NCBI RefSeq assembly: GCF_000717245.1
Contig: NZ_JNYQ01000004.1
Coordinates: forward strand, 1,054,001-1,118,000
DNA: 64,000 nt
From: Kitasatospora papulosa
GTDB taxonomy: Bacteria; Actinomycetota; Actinomycetes; Streptomycetales; Streptomycetaceae
Reading direction: 5' to 3'
Program-made: the position numbers and the translations under genes
In this document: piece after piece, positions 17,064 to 26,452 of the stretch
How positions within the stretch are numbered: the first letter of the stretch is position 1
Layout of the letters: the number at the start of each line of letters is the position of its first letter
The notes under the pieces: model-generated
Databases searched by the model: none
Told to the model about the DNA's origin: nothing
What the model saw: only the letters and a program-made list of their open reading frames with translations

Positions 17064-20000
17064 TCAGTCGAACCAGCGGTCCCGGGCCAGCTCCTCCGTA
17101 CGCGACGGGTCCTCCAGCAGCGCGGCGACCTCGAAGCGGCGCGGCCACTGGCCGGCCGCCCAGGCGAGGCCGGCCGCCACGCCTTCCAGGGTGGCGGCGT
17201 GGACCACTCCGTCCGGGGTCCGGCGCCAGTCAAGCTCGACGCCGCCCGCGCGCAGCTCACCGTGTTCGACGTAGGTGTCGGGGGTTCCGGGGCCGAGCAG
17301 GATCCGCACGGAGTCCGGCACCCGGTGCTCCTCGCCCTCCGTCGTCACCAGGGCCTCGACGCTCTCGCCGAGCCGCCGCACCTGGAGCAGGTCCGCCAGC
17401 TCCGCCGCCCGCGCCGGGGCCACCGGCAGCAGCGGGAGGCCCCCGGTCAGCGGCAGCAGGTCGGGGGCGTCGGCGATCACGACGTCCGCCGCGTCGGCGA
17501 CCCGCACCTCGTCGTCCACGACGGCCCGCAACTCGTCCGGCAGCGTGACCTGTTCGGGGTCCAGTTCGGCGAGCGCCGTGTAGAGGGAGTGGAGCTGCAC
17601 CGGCCCGACCGGACGCTCCTCGTCCGCGAGCCGCCCCAGCAGTTCGGCCGCCCCGCCCGGCTCGTCCAGGAGCGCGGCCACCGAGGTCCGTACGCCGAGC
17701 GCGCGCAGCACCTGTGCGTCGTCGAAGCCCGTCGCGTCGGCGGAGTCGTACAGGCCCTCCAGGCGCGGGTCGCCCCCGGCCGCGCGCAGGCCGGCCGGGC
17801 GGCGGCCGTCGAGCACCGGGTGGTCCCGCAGCCACCACGCGGTGTAGGGCCGCACCGACTGCGTCGTGCCGTCGGGGAGCAGCACCCGTACCGGCTGGGT
17901 CAGAGCGTCGCGCAGCGGCGGGCGGGCCAGCATCGCCAGGGCCTGCGGCCAGGCGTCGTCGTCGACCAGGTCCAGGTCGCGTACGGCGACGAGCTCGGTG
18001 GCGACCGGCGGCACCGGGGTGTCCGGGAGCTGGTCCAGGACGTCCTCGCACCACACGTCGACGGCGTCGAGCAGACCGGCGTCGTCGGGCTCGGCGAAGT
18101 CGCTGTCGCGGGGCTCCAGTTCGTCCGGGTCCAGGACGACGTCGGTGGCCCGTACGAGCGCGAAGGTGGCCAGCACCCCGCAGGCGGTCAGGGGCTGTTC
18201 GCCCCAGCGCCCGGCCATCTCCGTGTCGCACAGGGCGAGTTCGCCCTCGCGCATCACCTGGGCGAAGGGGCTGCCCGGCAGCACGAGTTCACCGGCGGGC
18301 GCCTGTTCCCCGTCCTCGTCGGGCAGGGCCAGCGCACCCAGCCAGGGCTCGTCGCCGGGGGCCAGGTCCGCGTCGCGCACGAGGGTGAGGACGGTCTCGG
18401 CGAGCTCGTCCGCGTCCAGGGTGTCCTCGTCCCAGATCTCGCCCGCGTCCAGCGAACCGGCGACGGCCGCGCGGACCTGCGGGGTCGTCAGGACGGCCCG
18501 GGGGGTGGCGGGCAGCGCGCCCAGCTTCTCCAGCAGGGGGTGGGCGGCGTCGGGGTGGGCCACCTTCAGACCGAGCCGGGCCAGCTTGTCCAGGACGGGT
18601 GAGGCCGGCTCGTCCGGCAGCGGCAGGAGGACCTGACGGGGCCCGATGGTGGTGCGGGGCACGTCCGAGGAGCCCGCGAGGGGGACGGGCAGCCCGGAGA
18701 GCCGGTCGGGGTCGACACCGGCCAGGCTGTCGTAGAGCCGGCGCCACCACTCCGGGGCACGCTCCAGGCCTGCCAGCCGGTCGACCGCCTCGGTCAGCGG
18801 GACCCGGGCGACGCCGAGGGCCCGCAGCTCGGTGCGGCGCTCCAGCCCGGCGGGCAGCAGACAGGGCAGAACCTCGGCCAGGACCCGTACGGTCTCCGCG
18901 CCGACACCCTCGACCACCTCGGCCTCGACCGGCCGCAGCGCGGCCGTGTCCCGGGCCGGGGCCCCGGCACCGTCCCAGTCGTCCCACTGCCCGTCCGCCT
19001 CGGCGGGGTCCCGGGGTGCCGCGGGCTCCAGGAAGGCGACGCGGGGCAGCCGTTCAAGGATCGCGGCACGCAGGGCGCCGTCCAGCTGCCCCTTGCCGAG
19101 CGCTCCCGGTACCAGCGCGATCGTCGCGACGGAGACGGGCTCCCACGCGGCGAGCAGCTCCGCGTAGGCGTCGGCCGCGCGCTCCACCAGGAAGTCGGTC
19201 AGCGGGCCGGGCGCGGGGTGGCGGCGGGTGGTGTCGAGCGGCAGCGAGGCGATCAGCAGCGCGGGGACGCCGAGGGGTTCGTCGGTGGGGGTCGGGGCGT
19301 GCACGACGGGCGCCGTGCGGGGGTGCAGCGGCGCCCCGTCCTCGTCGACGGGCACGGCCCACGTCACCGACCAGTGCGGACGCAGCCGCTCCTCGACGGG
19401 CCGGTCGGCCAGCAGCGCGGGGTCCAGCGCGCCGTTGCCGGCGGCGGTGCGCCAGCGGTGGAGTCCGCGCGCGGAGTCGTCGACGTGCGTGTACGGGCCC
19501 TGCTGCGAGCGCCGCAACGTGCGTACACCGTCGGGGGTTTCGATGACGACCTCGTCGAGGCCCGGCAGGGTGAGCAACAGCGCGTCGTCGACCCCGTCGA
19601 GCAGCCTGCCCACGAGGTCCTCGGCGACGCCGTCGCGGAGCGGCAGGACGACGACGGTGTCGTAGCCGTCGGGCGCCGTGCCCTCGGCGGGCAGCGGCAG
19701 CCGGAGCAGCGGCACGTGTCCGTCGCGGCGGCGCAGTTCGTCGCCGAGGCCGGGACTCCCGACGGCCGCCTGACGCGCGAGGTCCCGGGCCTCCGCGAGG
19801 GACCAGCGGACACCTCCGTGGCGCCCGATCACGGCGGGCTCGTCGCTGACGGCCAGCACGGCGGCGAAGCCCACACCGAAGCGGCCGACGGCCGCCTCGT
19901 GGCCCTCACGCTTGGCGGAGGCCCGCAGCGTGCTCAGTGACTCGACGCCGGTCGCGTCGAGGGGGGCACCGCTGTTGGCGGCGGCCAGGACGGCGGGGCC

Positions 20001-20240
20001 GTCGGCGGACGCGGCGTGCAGGGTGAGGCGGAGCCGGCCGGGGACACCGGCGCGGGCGGCGGCGTCGGCGGCGTTCTGCGCCAGTTCGACGACCAGCCGG
20101 TCGCGGTAGCCGCCGAGGGCGAGGTCCTCCTCGGCGTTGGCGTCCTCCCGGAAGCGGGCGGGACCCGCTCCCCAGGCGTCGAGCACGCCGCGCCGCAGTC
20201 GCGCCGTCCCGAACGGATCGGCCCCCTCGGTCGCATTCAT
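17064..20240 (-). CDS. large GHKL (Hsp90-type) ATP-binding protein, sacsin-like N-terminus
   Basis: A 1058-residue soluble protein. The first 200 residues form an Hsp90/sacsin-type ATPase domain: N-box ELAQNAADAA (E and N of the GHKL Bergerat fold), then ANSGAPLD and the glycine loop AVGRFGVGFAAVLA. The remaining 850 residues hold no domain I recognise; they are rich in Leu, Asp and Pro, with repeated short PLP-containing turns. Such proteins are conserved in actinobacteria and often annotated as Hsp90-like chaperones without experimental support. ATG 20240 follows AGGAG at about 7-8 nt. The 285-nt gap up to the DUF3027 gene holds no other gene. Confidence 0.85.
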   Translation of the reverse strand: MNATEGADPFGTARLRRGVLDAWGAGPARFREDANAEEDLALGGYRDRLVVELAQNAADAAARAGVPGRLRLTLHAASADGPAVLAAANSGAPLDATGVESLSTLRASAKREGHEAAVGRFGVGFAAVLAVSDEPAVIGRHGGVRWSLAEARDLARQAAVGSPGLGDELRRRDGHVPLLRLPLPAEGTAPDGYDTVVVLPLRDGVAEDLVGRLLDGVDDALLLTLPGLDEVVIETPDGVRTLRRSQQGPYTHVDDSARGLHRWRTAAGNGALDPALLADRPVEERLRPHWSVTWAVPVDEDGAPLHPRTAPVVHAPTPTDEPLGVPALLIASLPLDTTRRHPAPGPLTDFLVERAADAYAELLAAWEPVSVATIALVPGALGKGQLDGALRAAILERLPRVAFLEPAAPRDPAEADGQWDDWDGAGAPARDTAALRPVEAEVVEGVGAETVRVLAEVLPCLLPAGLERRTELRALGVARVPLTEAVDRLAGLERAPEWWRRLYDSLAGVDPDRLSGLPVPLAGSSDVPRTTIGPRQVLLPLPDEPASPVLDKLARLGLKVAHPDAAHPLLEKLGALPATPRAVLTTPQVRAAVAGSLDAGEIWDEDTLDADELAETVLTLVRDADLAPGDEPWLGALALPDEDGEQAPAGELVLPGSPFAQVMREGELALCDTEMAGRWGEQPLTACGVLATFALVRATDVVLDPDELEPRDSDFAEPDDAGLLDAVDVWCEDVLDQLPDTPVPPVATELVAVRDLDLVDDDAWPQALAMLARPPLRDALTQPVRVLLPDGTTQSVRPYTAWWLRDHPVLDGRRPAGLRAAGGDPRLEGLYDSADATGFDDAQVLRALGVRTSVAALLDEPGGAAELLGRLADEERPVGPVQLHSLYTALAELDPEQVTLPDELRAVVDDEVRVADAADVVIADAPDLLPLTGGLPLLPVAPARAAELADLLQVRRLGESVEALVTTEGEEHRVPDSVRILLGPGTPDTYVEHGELRAGGVELDWRRTPDGVVHAATLEGVAAGLAWAAGQWPRRFEVAALLEDPSRTEELARDRWFD

Positions 20241-20525
20241 GCCCACGCTCCTACTCCGCTCTTCCGGTGACCCGTGACGCCCAGTGTGCGCCCGAAGGTA
20301 CCGCGACCGGGAACCCCCGCAGCGCCCCGTCCACGGGGAGCGCTCCGGCCTCGGAGCACCCCAGGACACCGTCCGGGGCCCCCGGCGGTCGGCGGCCGCG
20401 GTCGCGGGACGTCACCCGGAGGGGGCGGTGGGCAGGGCGGAGAGGCGCGGGGGCCGCGGAGAACGGTCCGCGGCATGCCGCCGCCGGGGTCCGGCACCGC
20501 GCCGGACCCTGGGCGTGCGGCGGCG

Positions 20526-21458
20526 TCAGGAGTGGCCGAGGTCTTCCGTCGAGCCGTCGGGCTGCGCCGGGACCGAGCCGGAGTCGTCCGCCGGACGCAG
20601 CGCGTACGTGTCCACCCGCATGGTGTCCAGCGCGTGCGGCGCCGGCTTCGGAGGCTTCGGCATGACCGCGGCCTCGGAGTGGCCCCCGCAGCCGTACGAC
20701 AGGGAGACCACCCGGCCGTCCGCCGGGGCGAACTCGTTCGCGCAGACGCCGAAGGCCTGCCTCAGTGAACCCGCCATCGGCACCAGGAACGCACAGGTGA
20801 CGCAGGACGCCGGCGCCGCCTGCGCCATGGGTGTCCTCGCGCCGAACTCCTCGTCCCACCGGTCCGCCGCGAGCCCCAGTCCGTACCGGGACAGCACCCG
20901 CGCACGGCGCGTGCCGAGCTCCTCGGCGACCGAGGTGATCGAGCCGCGGTTCGTCGCGGGCAGCGTCGTCAGCTCCGCGTCCTCCGCGTCGGCGAGGGCG
21001 GCCAGCTCCTGCGACACGTCGGAGACGGCGGAGTTCGGCAGGGGCTCGTCCTCGCCCGTCCAGCCTGGCTCCAGGCGCGGATCCTCCGCCTCGGTCGGCA
21101 GGAGATCGCCGGGACCCATGTCACCGGGCCGCAGCCGCTCGCTCCAGGGCACCCACTCGGGGGCGAGGAGCGCGTCGGACCCGGGCAGCAGCACCGTTTC
21201 GTCAAGGGTGACGTTCTTGGCGCGGGAGGCCCTGGCGACCGTCACCGCCCAGCGCCAGCCCCGGTAGCCGGGCTCCTTGGACTCGAAGTAGTGCGTGACC
21301 ACCCGGTCCCCCTCGGAGACCACGGCCACGTGCTCACCCACCACTCCGGGCGCGGCGGCTTCCTCCGCCGCCGCGCGTGCGAGGTCTACCGCCTCGGCGC
21401 ACAGGCGGTCGGGGGCGGGGGTACGGGCCGTACGGCTTCGCGTCGTCGCAGCACTCAC
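20526..21458 (-). CDS. DUF3027 protein
   Basis: A 310-residue cytosolic protein. Diagnostic features are GYRGWRWAVTVARASRAKNVTLDE near residue 65, PEWVPWSERLRPGDMGPGDLLPT and the Cys cluster CVTCAFLVPMAGSLRQAFGVC, followed by SLSYGCGGHSE. The four cysteines could bind zinc. The family is actinobacterial and without known function. GTG start at 21458 with GGAGAG about 12 nt upstream. It is divergent from the MFS gene at 21862. Confidence 0.88.
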   Translation of the reverse strand: MSAATTRSRTARTPAPDRLCAEAVDLARAAAEEAAAPGVVGEHVAVVSEGDRVVTHYFESKEPGYRGWRWAVTVARASRAKNVTLDETVLLPGSDALLAPEWVPWSERLRPGDMGPGDLLPTEAEDPRLEPGWTGEDEPLPNSAVSDVSQELAALADAEDAELTTLPATNRGSITSVAEELGTRRARVLSRYGLGLAADRWDEEFGARTPMAQAAPASCVTCAFLVPMAGSLRQAFGVCANEFAPADGRVVSLSYGCGGHSEAAVMPKPPKPAPHALDTMRVDTYALRPADDSGSVPAQPDGSTEDLGHS

Positions 21459-21861
21459 AGGTCTCGCTTCTCTCCATACGCCGTCTCACGAGCGCGCCAG
21501 CAGCTCCATCGATGTCCGATTTCGGCCATGACAGTTGTGGGCGGAGCGGACCTGGGGGCCGCGTCGACGTCCACACCCGTTGTGCCTGCCTCGGGCGCGC
21601 CTTCTGCCACCCATTCTGCGGGATCGCGGAGAGGCGCGCGGCCAAGAACAACCGCCGGTGGCGCGTGAGTGCACGCTACCCTCTCCGCCGCCCCGAGCCC
21701 ACCTGCCCGTCCCAAACAGGTCCGTAACCCTTTCGGCCCGGCTCCGGCTCCGCGGCCGGGCCGGAGGCGGAAACGCCCGGGAACACCGGTGTGTCCCAGC
21801 CGTTTTCCGGCCGGGGAGGACTCACCCGACGGAGCGGACCGGACCGCGCCGCGGACCGATC
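21459..21861. other. 403-nt divergent spacer between the DUF3027 and MFS genes
   Basis: Open frames on both strands are Cys- or Pro-rich and not gene-like. The spacer presumably carries both promoters. A TACCCT -10-like box lies at about 21677-21682 on the plus strand. I see no repeat or RNA element. Confidence 0.4.
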
Positions 21862-23343
21862 ATGGGTTCGTCACGGCAGGGGGTGGGGCACTATGACCAC
21901 GTGGCCGCCGCCAGGTCGTCCGACGGATCCGGCCCGCTCCGCAGGGCGGGCCGGGCGATGGCCCGTGCCCTGCGCGCCCCCTTCACCGGCGCCGCGCGGG
22001 GGATCCGCAAGGCGACGCACGCCCACGGGGCGGGCGAGTCCGGTCTCGGCAAACTGATCGAACTGCACGCGGTCAACGGCGCCGGAGACGTCATGATCAC
22101 CGTGGCGCTCGCCTCCACGGTCTTCTTCTCCGTGCCGACCGACGAGGCGCGCGGGCGCGTCGCCCTCTACCTCGCGGTCACGATGGCCCCCTTCACCCTG
22201 CTCGCCCCGGTGGTCGGCCCGCTCCTGGACCGGCTGCCGCACGGCCGTCGCGCCGCGATGGCCGGCGCCATGTTCGCGCGGGCCGTGCTCGCGATCACGA
22301 TGTCCGGCGCGGTGGCCACGGGCGGACTGGAGCTCTATCCGGCGGCGCTGGGTGTCCTCGTCTGCTCGAAGGCGTACGGGGTGGTGCGCAGCGCCGTCGT
22401 GCCGCGCCTCCTGCCGCCCCGCTTCTCCCTCGTGAAGGCCAACTCACGGGTCACCCTGGCCGGTCTCCTGGCGACGGGCGTCGCGGCGCCGATCGGGGCG
22501 GGGCTGCAGAGCATCGGGTCCCCCTGGCCCCTCTACGGAGCCTGCGTGATCTTCCTCTGCGGGACGGTCCTCGCCTTCACGCTGCCCCCCAAGGTCGACT
22601 CCGCGAAGGGGGAGCGGAAGGCCCGGCTGGTCGTCCCCCACGAGGAAGCGGTCCGTCCGCCCGCCCCCGCCGAGGTCCCCAAGGGGTCGAAGGGACGCTG
22701 GTCCGGCAGCACCAGGGCCGGCGGGAGGAAGGGGCGGGAGAAGCCGCCCGGGCTCCGTTCCGTCGGACCGTCCGTCCTGCACGGCCTCCAGGCCAACGCA
22801 GCGCACCGCGCGCTGTCCGGCTTCCTCATCTTCTATCTGGCCTTCCTGCTGCGCGAGCATCCGCTGGCCGGGCAGAGCGCCGCGGTCTCCCTCGGCATCG
22901 TCGGCGTGGCCGCCGGAGCCGGCAACGCCTTCGGCACGGCGGTCGGCTCGTGGCTCAGGGCGCGCGGTCCCGAGCTGATCGTCGCCACGGTGCTGGGGCT
23001 CGCCCTGGGGGTGGCGGTGCTCGCCGCGATCTTCTTCAGCACGGTGATGGTGGCCGCGCTCGCCGCGGTCGCGGGATTCACCCAGGCACTGTCGAAGCTG
23101 TCGCTGGACGCGATGATCCAGCGCGACGTGCCGGAGGAGGTGCGTACGTCGGCCTTCGCGCGTTCGGAGACGCTGCTCCAGATGTCCTGGGTGGTGGGCG
23201 GGGCGATCGGCATCGCGCTTCCCCTCAACGGAGCACTCGGCATGTCGGTCGCCGCCGGGATCCTCGCACTGGGCGCGGGCGCCTCCGTACGGGGTCTCCT
23301 CGGGGCCGCACGGCGCGGCTCACCGCACCCCCGCGTGGCGTGA
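21862..23343 (+). CDS. MFS-family membrane protein
   Basis: A roughly 493-residue protein with 10-12 helices. A 70-residue polar N-terminal stretch precedes helix 1 (GDVMITVALASTVFFSV). The motif-A-like loop is GPLLDRLPHGRR. A long charged loop (about residues 245-300, rich in Pro, Lys and Arg) separates the two halves. The start is uncertain: ATG 21862, GTG 21880 and GTG 21901 are all in frame and none has a strong ribosome binding site. Substrate unknown. It is followed by the lipoprotein and mqn genes on the same strand, with a 27-nt gap. Confidence 0.82.
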   Translation: MGSSRQGVGHYDHVAAARSSDGSGPLRRAGRAMARALRAPFTGAARGIRKATHAHGAGESGLGKLIELHAVNGAGDVMITVALASTVFFSVPTDEARGRVALYLAVTMAPFTLLAPVVGPLLDRLPHGRRAAMAGAMFARAVLAITMSGAVATGGLELYPAALGVLVCSKAYGVVRSAVVPRLLPPRFSLVKANSRVTLAGLLATGVAAPIGAGLQSIGSPWPLYGACVIFLCGTVLAFTLPPKVDSAKGERKARLVVPHEEAVRPPAPAEVPKGSKGRWSGSTRAGGRKGREKPPGLRSVGPSVLHGLQANAAHRALSGFLIFYLAFLLREHPLAGQSAAVSLGIVGVAAGAGNAFGTAVGSWLRARGPELIVATVLGLALGVAVLAAIFFSTVMVAALAAVAGFTQALSKLSLDAMIQRDVPEEVRTSAFARSETLLQMSWVVGGAIGIALPLNGALGMSVAAGILALGAGASVRGLLGAARRGSPHPRVA

Positions 23344-23370
23344 GCGGCACCGACCGATAACCTTCGGCGC

Positions 23371-23853
23371 ATGACCGTTCCGTTCTTCTCCGGTAAGAGC
23401 CGTCGAATCGGCGTCGCTCTCGGTGCCGTGTCCGCGGGGCTCCTTGTCCTGTCCGCCTGCGACAAGCCGACGCCGCTCGCCACCGTGACGGTCGGCGACA
23501 ACTCGGTGAGCACCGAGGCCGCCTGCTACAACGACGGCAACGCCCTCAAGGAGTCCGAGATCCAGGGCTGCCTCAACAAGAAGGCGGAGAAGTCCGTCAA
23601 GGTCGCGATGGACGACAAGGTCCGCTTCGGCGTCGACCCCGAGGTCGCGGACAACGGATGGACCCTGTTCATCAACGGCCAGCAGGCCGAGCAGGAGCCG
23701 TACAAGAAGACCTACCGCTCGATCCCCGGCAGCGCGTTCTTCGCGAGCCAGACGGGCGAGACGACGGCGGACAAGACGCAGATCAGCATCGTGGAGACCA
23801 AGGGTCAGAAGCTCACGGGCGTCTGGCACTTCCAGCTCACGAAGACGTCCTGA
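23371..23853 (+). CDS. DUF2771 lipoprotein
   Basis: A 160-residue lipoprotein. The signal peptide has basic residues (SGKSRR), a hydrophobic core and the lipobox LSAC (Cys about 30), so the mature protein is lipid-anchored outside the membrane. The exported domain, with a Cys pair (ACYNDG ... QGCLNK) and DNGWTLFINGQ, matches the DUF2771 family seen next to menaquinone genes in Streptomyces. Function unknown. It lies 27 nt after the MFS gene and 25 nt before mqnB, so all are probably one transcript. Confidence 0.85.
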   Translation: MTVPFFSGKSRRIGVALGAVSAGLLVLSACDKPTPLATVTVGDNSVSTEAACYNDGNALKESEIQGCLNKKAEKSVKVAMDDKVRFGVDPEVADNGWTLFINGQQAEQEPYKKTYRSIPGSAFFASQTGETTADKTQISIVETKGQKLTGVWHFQLTKTS

Positions 23854-23878
23854 CCCCCTGATTCCGAGGACCACCGCT

Positions 23879-24598
23879 GTGCGGGTGCTTGTCGTGACCG
23901 CCGTCCCGGCCGAGCGGGACGCGGTCACGCGTGCGTTCGGGGCCGGGCGGCGGGTGCGTGAGGTACCGGGCGGCGAAGTGCACCGCGCCGGCCCGTTCGA
24001 CGTCCTCGCGGGCGGCGTGGGCCCCGCCGCGGCGGCCGCGGCGACAGCTCTGGCCCTGGCCACCGCGCCCGCCGACGATCCGTACGCACTCGTCGTCTCG
24101 GCGGGCATCGGCGGCGGGTTCGCCCCCGCGGCGCCCGTCGGCTCCCTCGCCGTGGCGACCGGCATCGTCGCCGCCGACCTCGGCGCGGAGACCCCGGACG
24201 GTTTCGTGCCCGTCACCGGTCTCGGCTTCGGCAGGGACACGTTCCTGCCGCCCGAGGCCCTCGTACGGGACGTGGCGGAGGCCACCGGCGCCGTGCCGGG
24301 CCCCGTCCTCACCGTCTCCACCGTGACCGGCAGCGCGGCGCGCACCGCCGAGCTGCTGGCCGCACACCCCGGAGCCGTCGCCGAGGCCATGGAGGGCTTC
24401 GGCGTCGCCGAGGCCGCCGACCGGTTCGGCGTCCCGGCGCTGGAGCTCCGGGCCGTCTCGAACACCGTGGGGCCGCGCGACCGCGAGGCCTGGCGTATCG
24501 GGGACGCGCTGGCCGCGCTCACCGAGGCGTTCGGGAAGACCGCACCCGTAGTGGAAAGTTGGACCCGGCATGACCGACTCGACCGACACCGTGACTGA
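23879..24598 (+). CDS. mqnB: futalosine hydrolase
   Basis: Cleaves futalosine to dehypoxanthinyl futalosine and hypoxanthine, the second step of the chorismate-to-menaquinone futalosine route. A nucleoside-phosphorylase-like fold is evident: N-terminal MRVLVVTAVPAERDAV, ribose-binding SAGIGGGF and the C-terminal EAMEGFGVAEAA with its catalytic-site Glu-Met-Glu. At 239 residues it has the usual length. GTG start with GAGGA 8-9 nt upstream. It overlaps mqnD by 29 nt, which shows tight coupling. Confidence 0.95.
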   Translation: MRVLVVTAVPAERDAVTRAFGAGRRVREVPGGEVHRAGPFDVLAGGVGPAAAAAATALALATAPADDPYALVVSAGIGGGFAPAAPVGSLAVATGIVAADLGAETPDGFVPVTGLGFGRDTFLPPEALVRDVAEATGAVPGPVLTVSTVTGSAARTAELLAAHPGAVAEAMEGFGVAEAADRFGVPALELRAVSNTVGPRDREAWRIGDALAALTEAFGKTAPVVESWTRHDRLDRHRD

Positions 24599-25475
24599 CA
24601 CCGCGACCGACCCGGCCGGGGCACCGCTCCCCGCGCTGCGGATCGCCTTCTCGCCGTGCCCGAACGACACCTTCGTCTTCGACGCCTGGGCGCACGGAAG
24701 GGTCCCCGGCGCGCCCGCCCTCGACGTGACCTTCGCCGACATCGACCTCACCAACGGCATGGCCGAGCGGGGCGAGCTCGACGTGCTGAAGGTGTCCTAC
24801 GCCGTCCTGCCCTGGGTCCTCGACGAGTACGCCCTGCTGCCGTGCGGGGGAGCCCTCGGACGTGGCTGCGGGCCGCTCGTCCTCACGAAGGAGGCGGGCA
24901 CGGACCTGACGGGGAAGACCGTCGCCGTGCCGAGCGAGCGCTCCACCGCCTATCTGCTGTTCCGGCTGTGGGCGGCGGAGGTCGTGCCGGACGGGGTGGG
25001 CGAGATCGTCGTCATGCCGTTCGACGAGATCATGCCCGCGGTGCGCGACGGCCGGGTCGACGCCGGACTGGTCATCCACGAGGCGCGCTTCACCTACCAG
25101 AACTACGGTCTGCACAGCCTCGCCGACATGGGCGAGCACTGGGAGTCGACCACCGGCCTGCCGATCCCGCTCGGCGCGATCATCGCCAAGCGCTCGCTGG
25201 GCGAGGAGACGCTGAACCGGCTGTCGGAGGCGATCCGGACGTCGGTGCGGATGGCCTGGGACGACCCGGAGCGCTCGCGCCCGTACGTCCTGGAGCACGC
25301 CCAGGAGATGGACCCGTCCGTGGCCGACCAGCACATCGGGCTGTACGTCAACGAGTTCACCGCCGACCTCGGTGAGCACGGCTACGCGGCGATCCGCGGC
25401 CTGCTGACCCGGGCGGCGGCCGAGGGCCTCGTGCCGGCACTGGCCCCGGACGCGTTCTCCGTCACCGGGCGCTGA
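24570..25475 (+). CDS. mqnD: 1,4-dihydroxy-6-naphthoate synthase
   Basis: Converts cyclic dehypoxanthinyl futalosine to 1,4-dihydroxy-6-naphthoate, the committed ring-forming end of the futalosine pathway. The fold is periplasmic-binding-protein-like. The signature FSPCPNDTFVFDAWAHG is at residues 28-45 and the ligand-site His lies in LVIHEARFTY. At 301 residues it has the normal length. It begins inside the 3' end of mqnB (29-nt overlap, different frame). Together with mqnB it marks this organism as a futalosine-route menaquinone producer. Confidence 0.96.
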   Translation: MTDSTDTVTDTATDPAGAPLPALRIAFSPCPNDTFVFDAWAHGRVPGAPALDVTFADIDLTNGMAERGELDVLKVSYAVLPWVLDEYALLPCGGALGRGCGPLVLTKEAGTDLTGKTVAVPSERSTAYLLFRLWAAEVVPDGVGEIVVMPFDEIMPAVRDGRVDAGLVIHEARFTYQNYGLHSLADMGEHWESTTGLPIPLGAIIAKRSLGEETLNRLSEAIRTSVRMAWDDPERSRPYVLEHAQEMDPSVADQHIGLYVNEFTADLGEHGYAAIRGLLTRAAAEGLVPALAPDAFSVTGR

Positions 25476-25481
25476 CCGGGG

Positions 25482-25513
25482 GGACGGCCGGACCCGCCGG
25501 GGTCCGGCCGTCC
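25482..25513. terminator. bidirectional terminator hairpin between mqnD and the cold-shock gene
   Basis: A perfect 14-bp inverted repeat (GGACGGCCGGACCC, loop GCCG, GGGTCCGGCCGTCC) sits between two convergent genes. No T-run, as is common in Streptomyces. Confidence 0.7.
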
Positions 25514-25523
25514 GCCGGGTGCG

Positions 25524-25907
25524 TCAGACGTCGAGCTGGTCGGCGACGGCCCTCAGCAGGCCGGCGATCTTCGCGCCCGCGGCCTTGTCGGGGTAGCGGC
25601 CACGCTCCAGCAGCGGCGTGATGTTCTCCAGGACGGTCGTGAGGTCCTGCACGATCGAGGCGAGCTCGTCGGGCCTGCGCCGCTGCGCGGCGGCGACGGA
25701 CGGTGTGGGGTCGAGGATCACCACGGAGAGGGCCTGGTCACCGCGCTGGCCGGCGACCACACCGAATTCGACGCGCTGACCGGGCTTCAGCGCTTCGACG
25801 CCGGCCGGGAGAACGGAGGAGTGGACGAAGACGTCGGCGCCGTCGTCGCGGGAAAGAAAGCCGAAGCCCTTTTCCGAATTGAACCATTTGACCTTACCCG
25901 TGGGCAC
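25524..25907 (-). CDS. cold-shock-domain protein with C-terminal extension
   Basis: A 127-residue protein. Residues 1-65 are a cold-shock domain with RNP1 KGFGFLS and RNP2 VFVHSS, which binds single-stranded RNA/DNA. Unlike the 67-residue CspA type, it carries a 60-residue helical tail (RRRPDELASIVQDLTTVLENI ... KIAGLLRAVADQLDV) typical of one actinobacterial subfamily. GTG start at 25907 with GAGGAC about 6 nt upstream. The longer in-frame extension is not cold-shock-like. Confidence 0.93.
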   Translation of the reverse strand: MPTGKVKWFNSEKGFGFLSRDDGADVFVHSSVLPAGVEALKPGQRVEFGVVAGQRGDQALSVVILDPTPSVAAAQRRRPDELASIVQDLTTVLENITPLLERGRYPDKAAGAKIAGLLRAVADQLDV

Positions 25908-26062
25908 GTCTGTCCTCGTCCTCGATCTCGTCGGTGCGCGGGGGAGCCGCGGAAAACGGCTCCGGATAGCAGTACAGCGGGTCTGCGACCCGCCGTGTCC
26001 CAGGCTAATGGCCCGGGAGCCGGACACAAGACGTCGCCGAAGGGTTCCGCCGAGCTGGGAAC

Positions 26063-26068
26063 TACCCT
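26063..26068 (+). promoter_or_regulatory. -10 box (TACCCT) of a probable leaderless promoter
   Basis: TACCCT ends 6 nt before the GTG at 26075. No ribosome binding site intervenes. Confidence 0.5.
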
Positions 26069-26074
26069 GGCCGG

Positions 26075-26311
26075 GTGAGTACTACTCCTTCCGGCGCAGG
26101 CGACCGGCTCGTACAGGTCGGCGCGATCGTCTTCTTCATCGGCGCACTGGCCACCCTCGTCACCGTCGCCCCCCTGTTCCTGGGCACCGACCCCTTCCCG
26201 CCCGTCGCGTACGCGGTGTGCATGCTGATGGGCCTGGGCTTCCTGATCGCGGGCGCGGGGGTGGTGCGCTCGGTGTGGAAGAACTCCCCGAAGCGCGCCG
26301 CCGCGAGGTAG
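26075..26311 (+). CDS. small two-helix membrane protein
   Basis: A 78-residue protein with two membrane helices (about 14-36 and 46-66) joined by a PPVAYAV turn and ending in a basic tail (KNSPKRAAAR). It has no recognised family. It is divergent from the cold-shock gene and convergent with the HAD hydrolase gene. The following 141 nt hold no gene. Confidence 0.75.
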   Translation: MSTTPSGAGDRLVQVGAIVFFIGALATLVTVAPLFLGTDPFPPVAYAVCMLMGLGFLIAGAGVVRSVWKNSPKRAAAR

Positions 26312-26452
26312 CCGCCCACGCCTCCCGCGGCCGGACCCCGCTCCCGCGCCGGATCCTCGGGCGCGCGCCCTCCCGGGAGGGGACCGGGCCGCTCCCGGAC
26401 AATGGCGCGAATCAGGTGTCCGCGGCTCCCGGCCCGGCCCCTGCCCCGGTCG

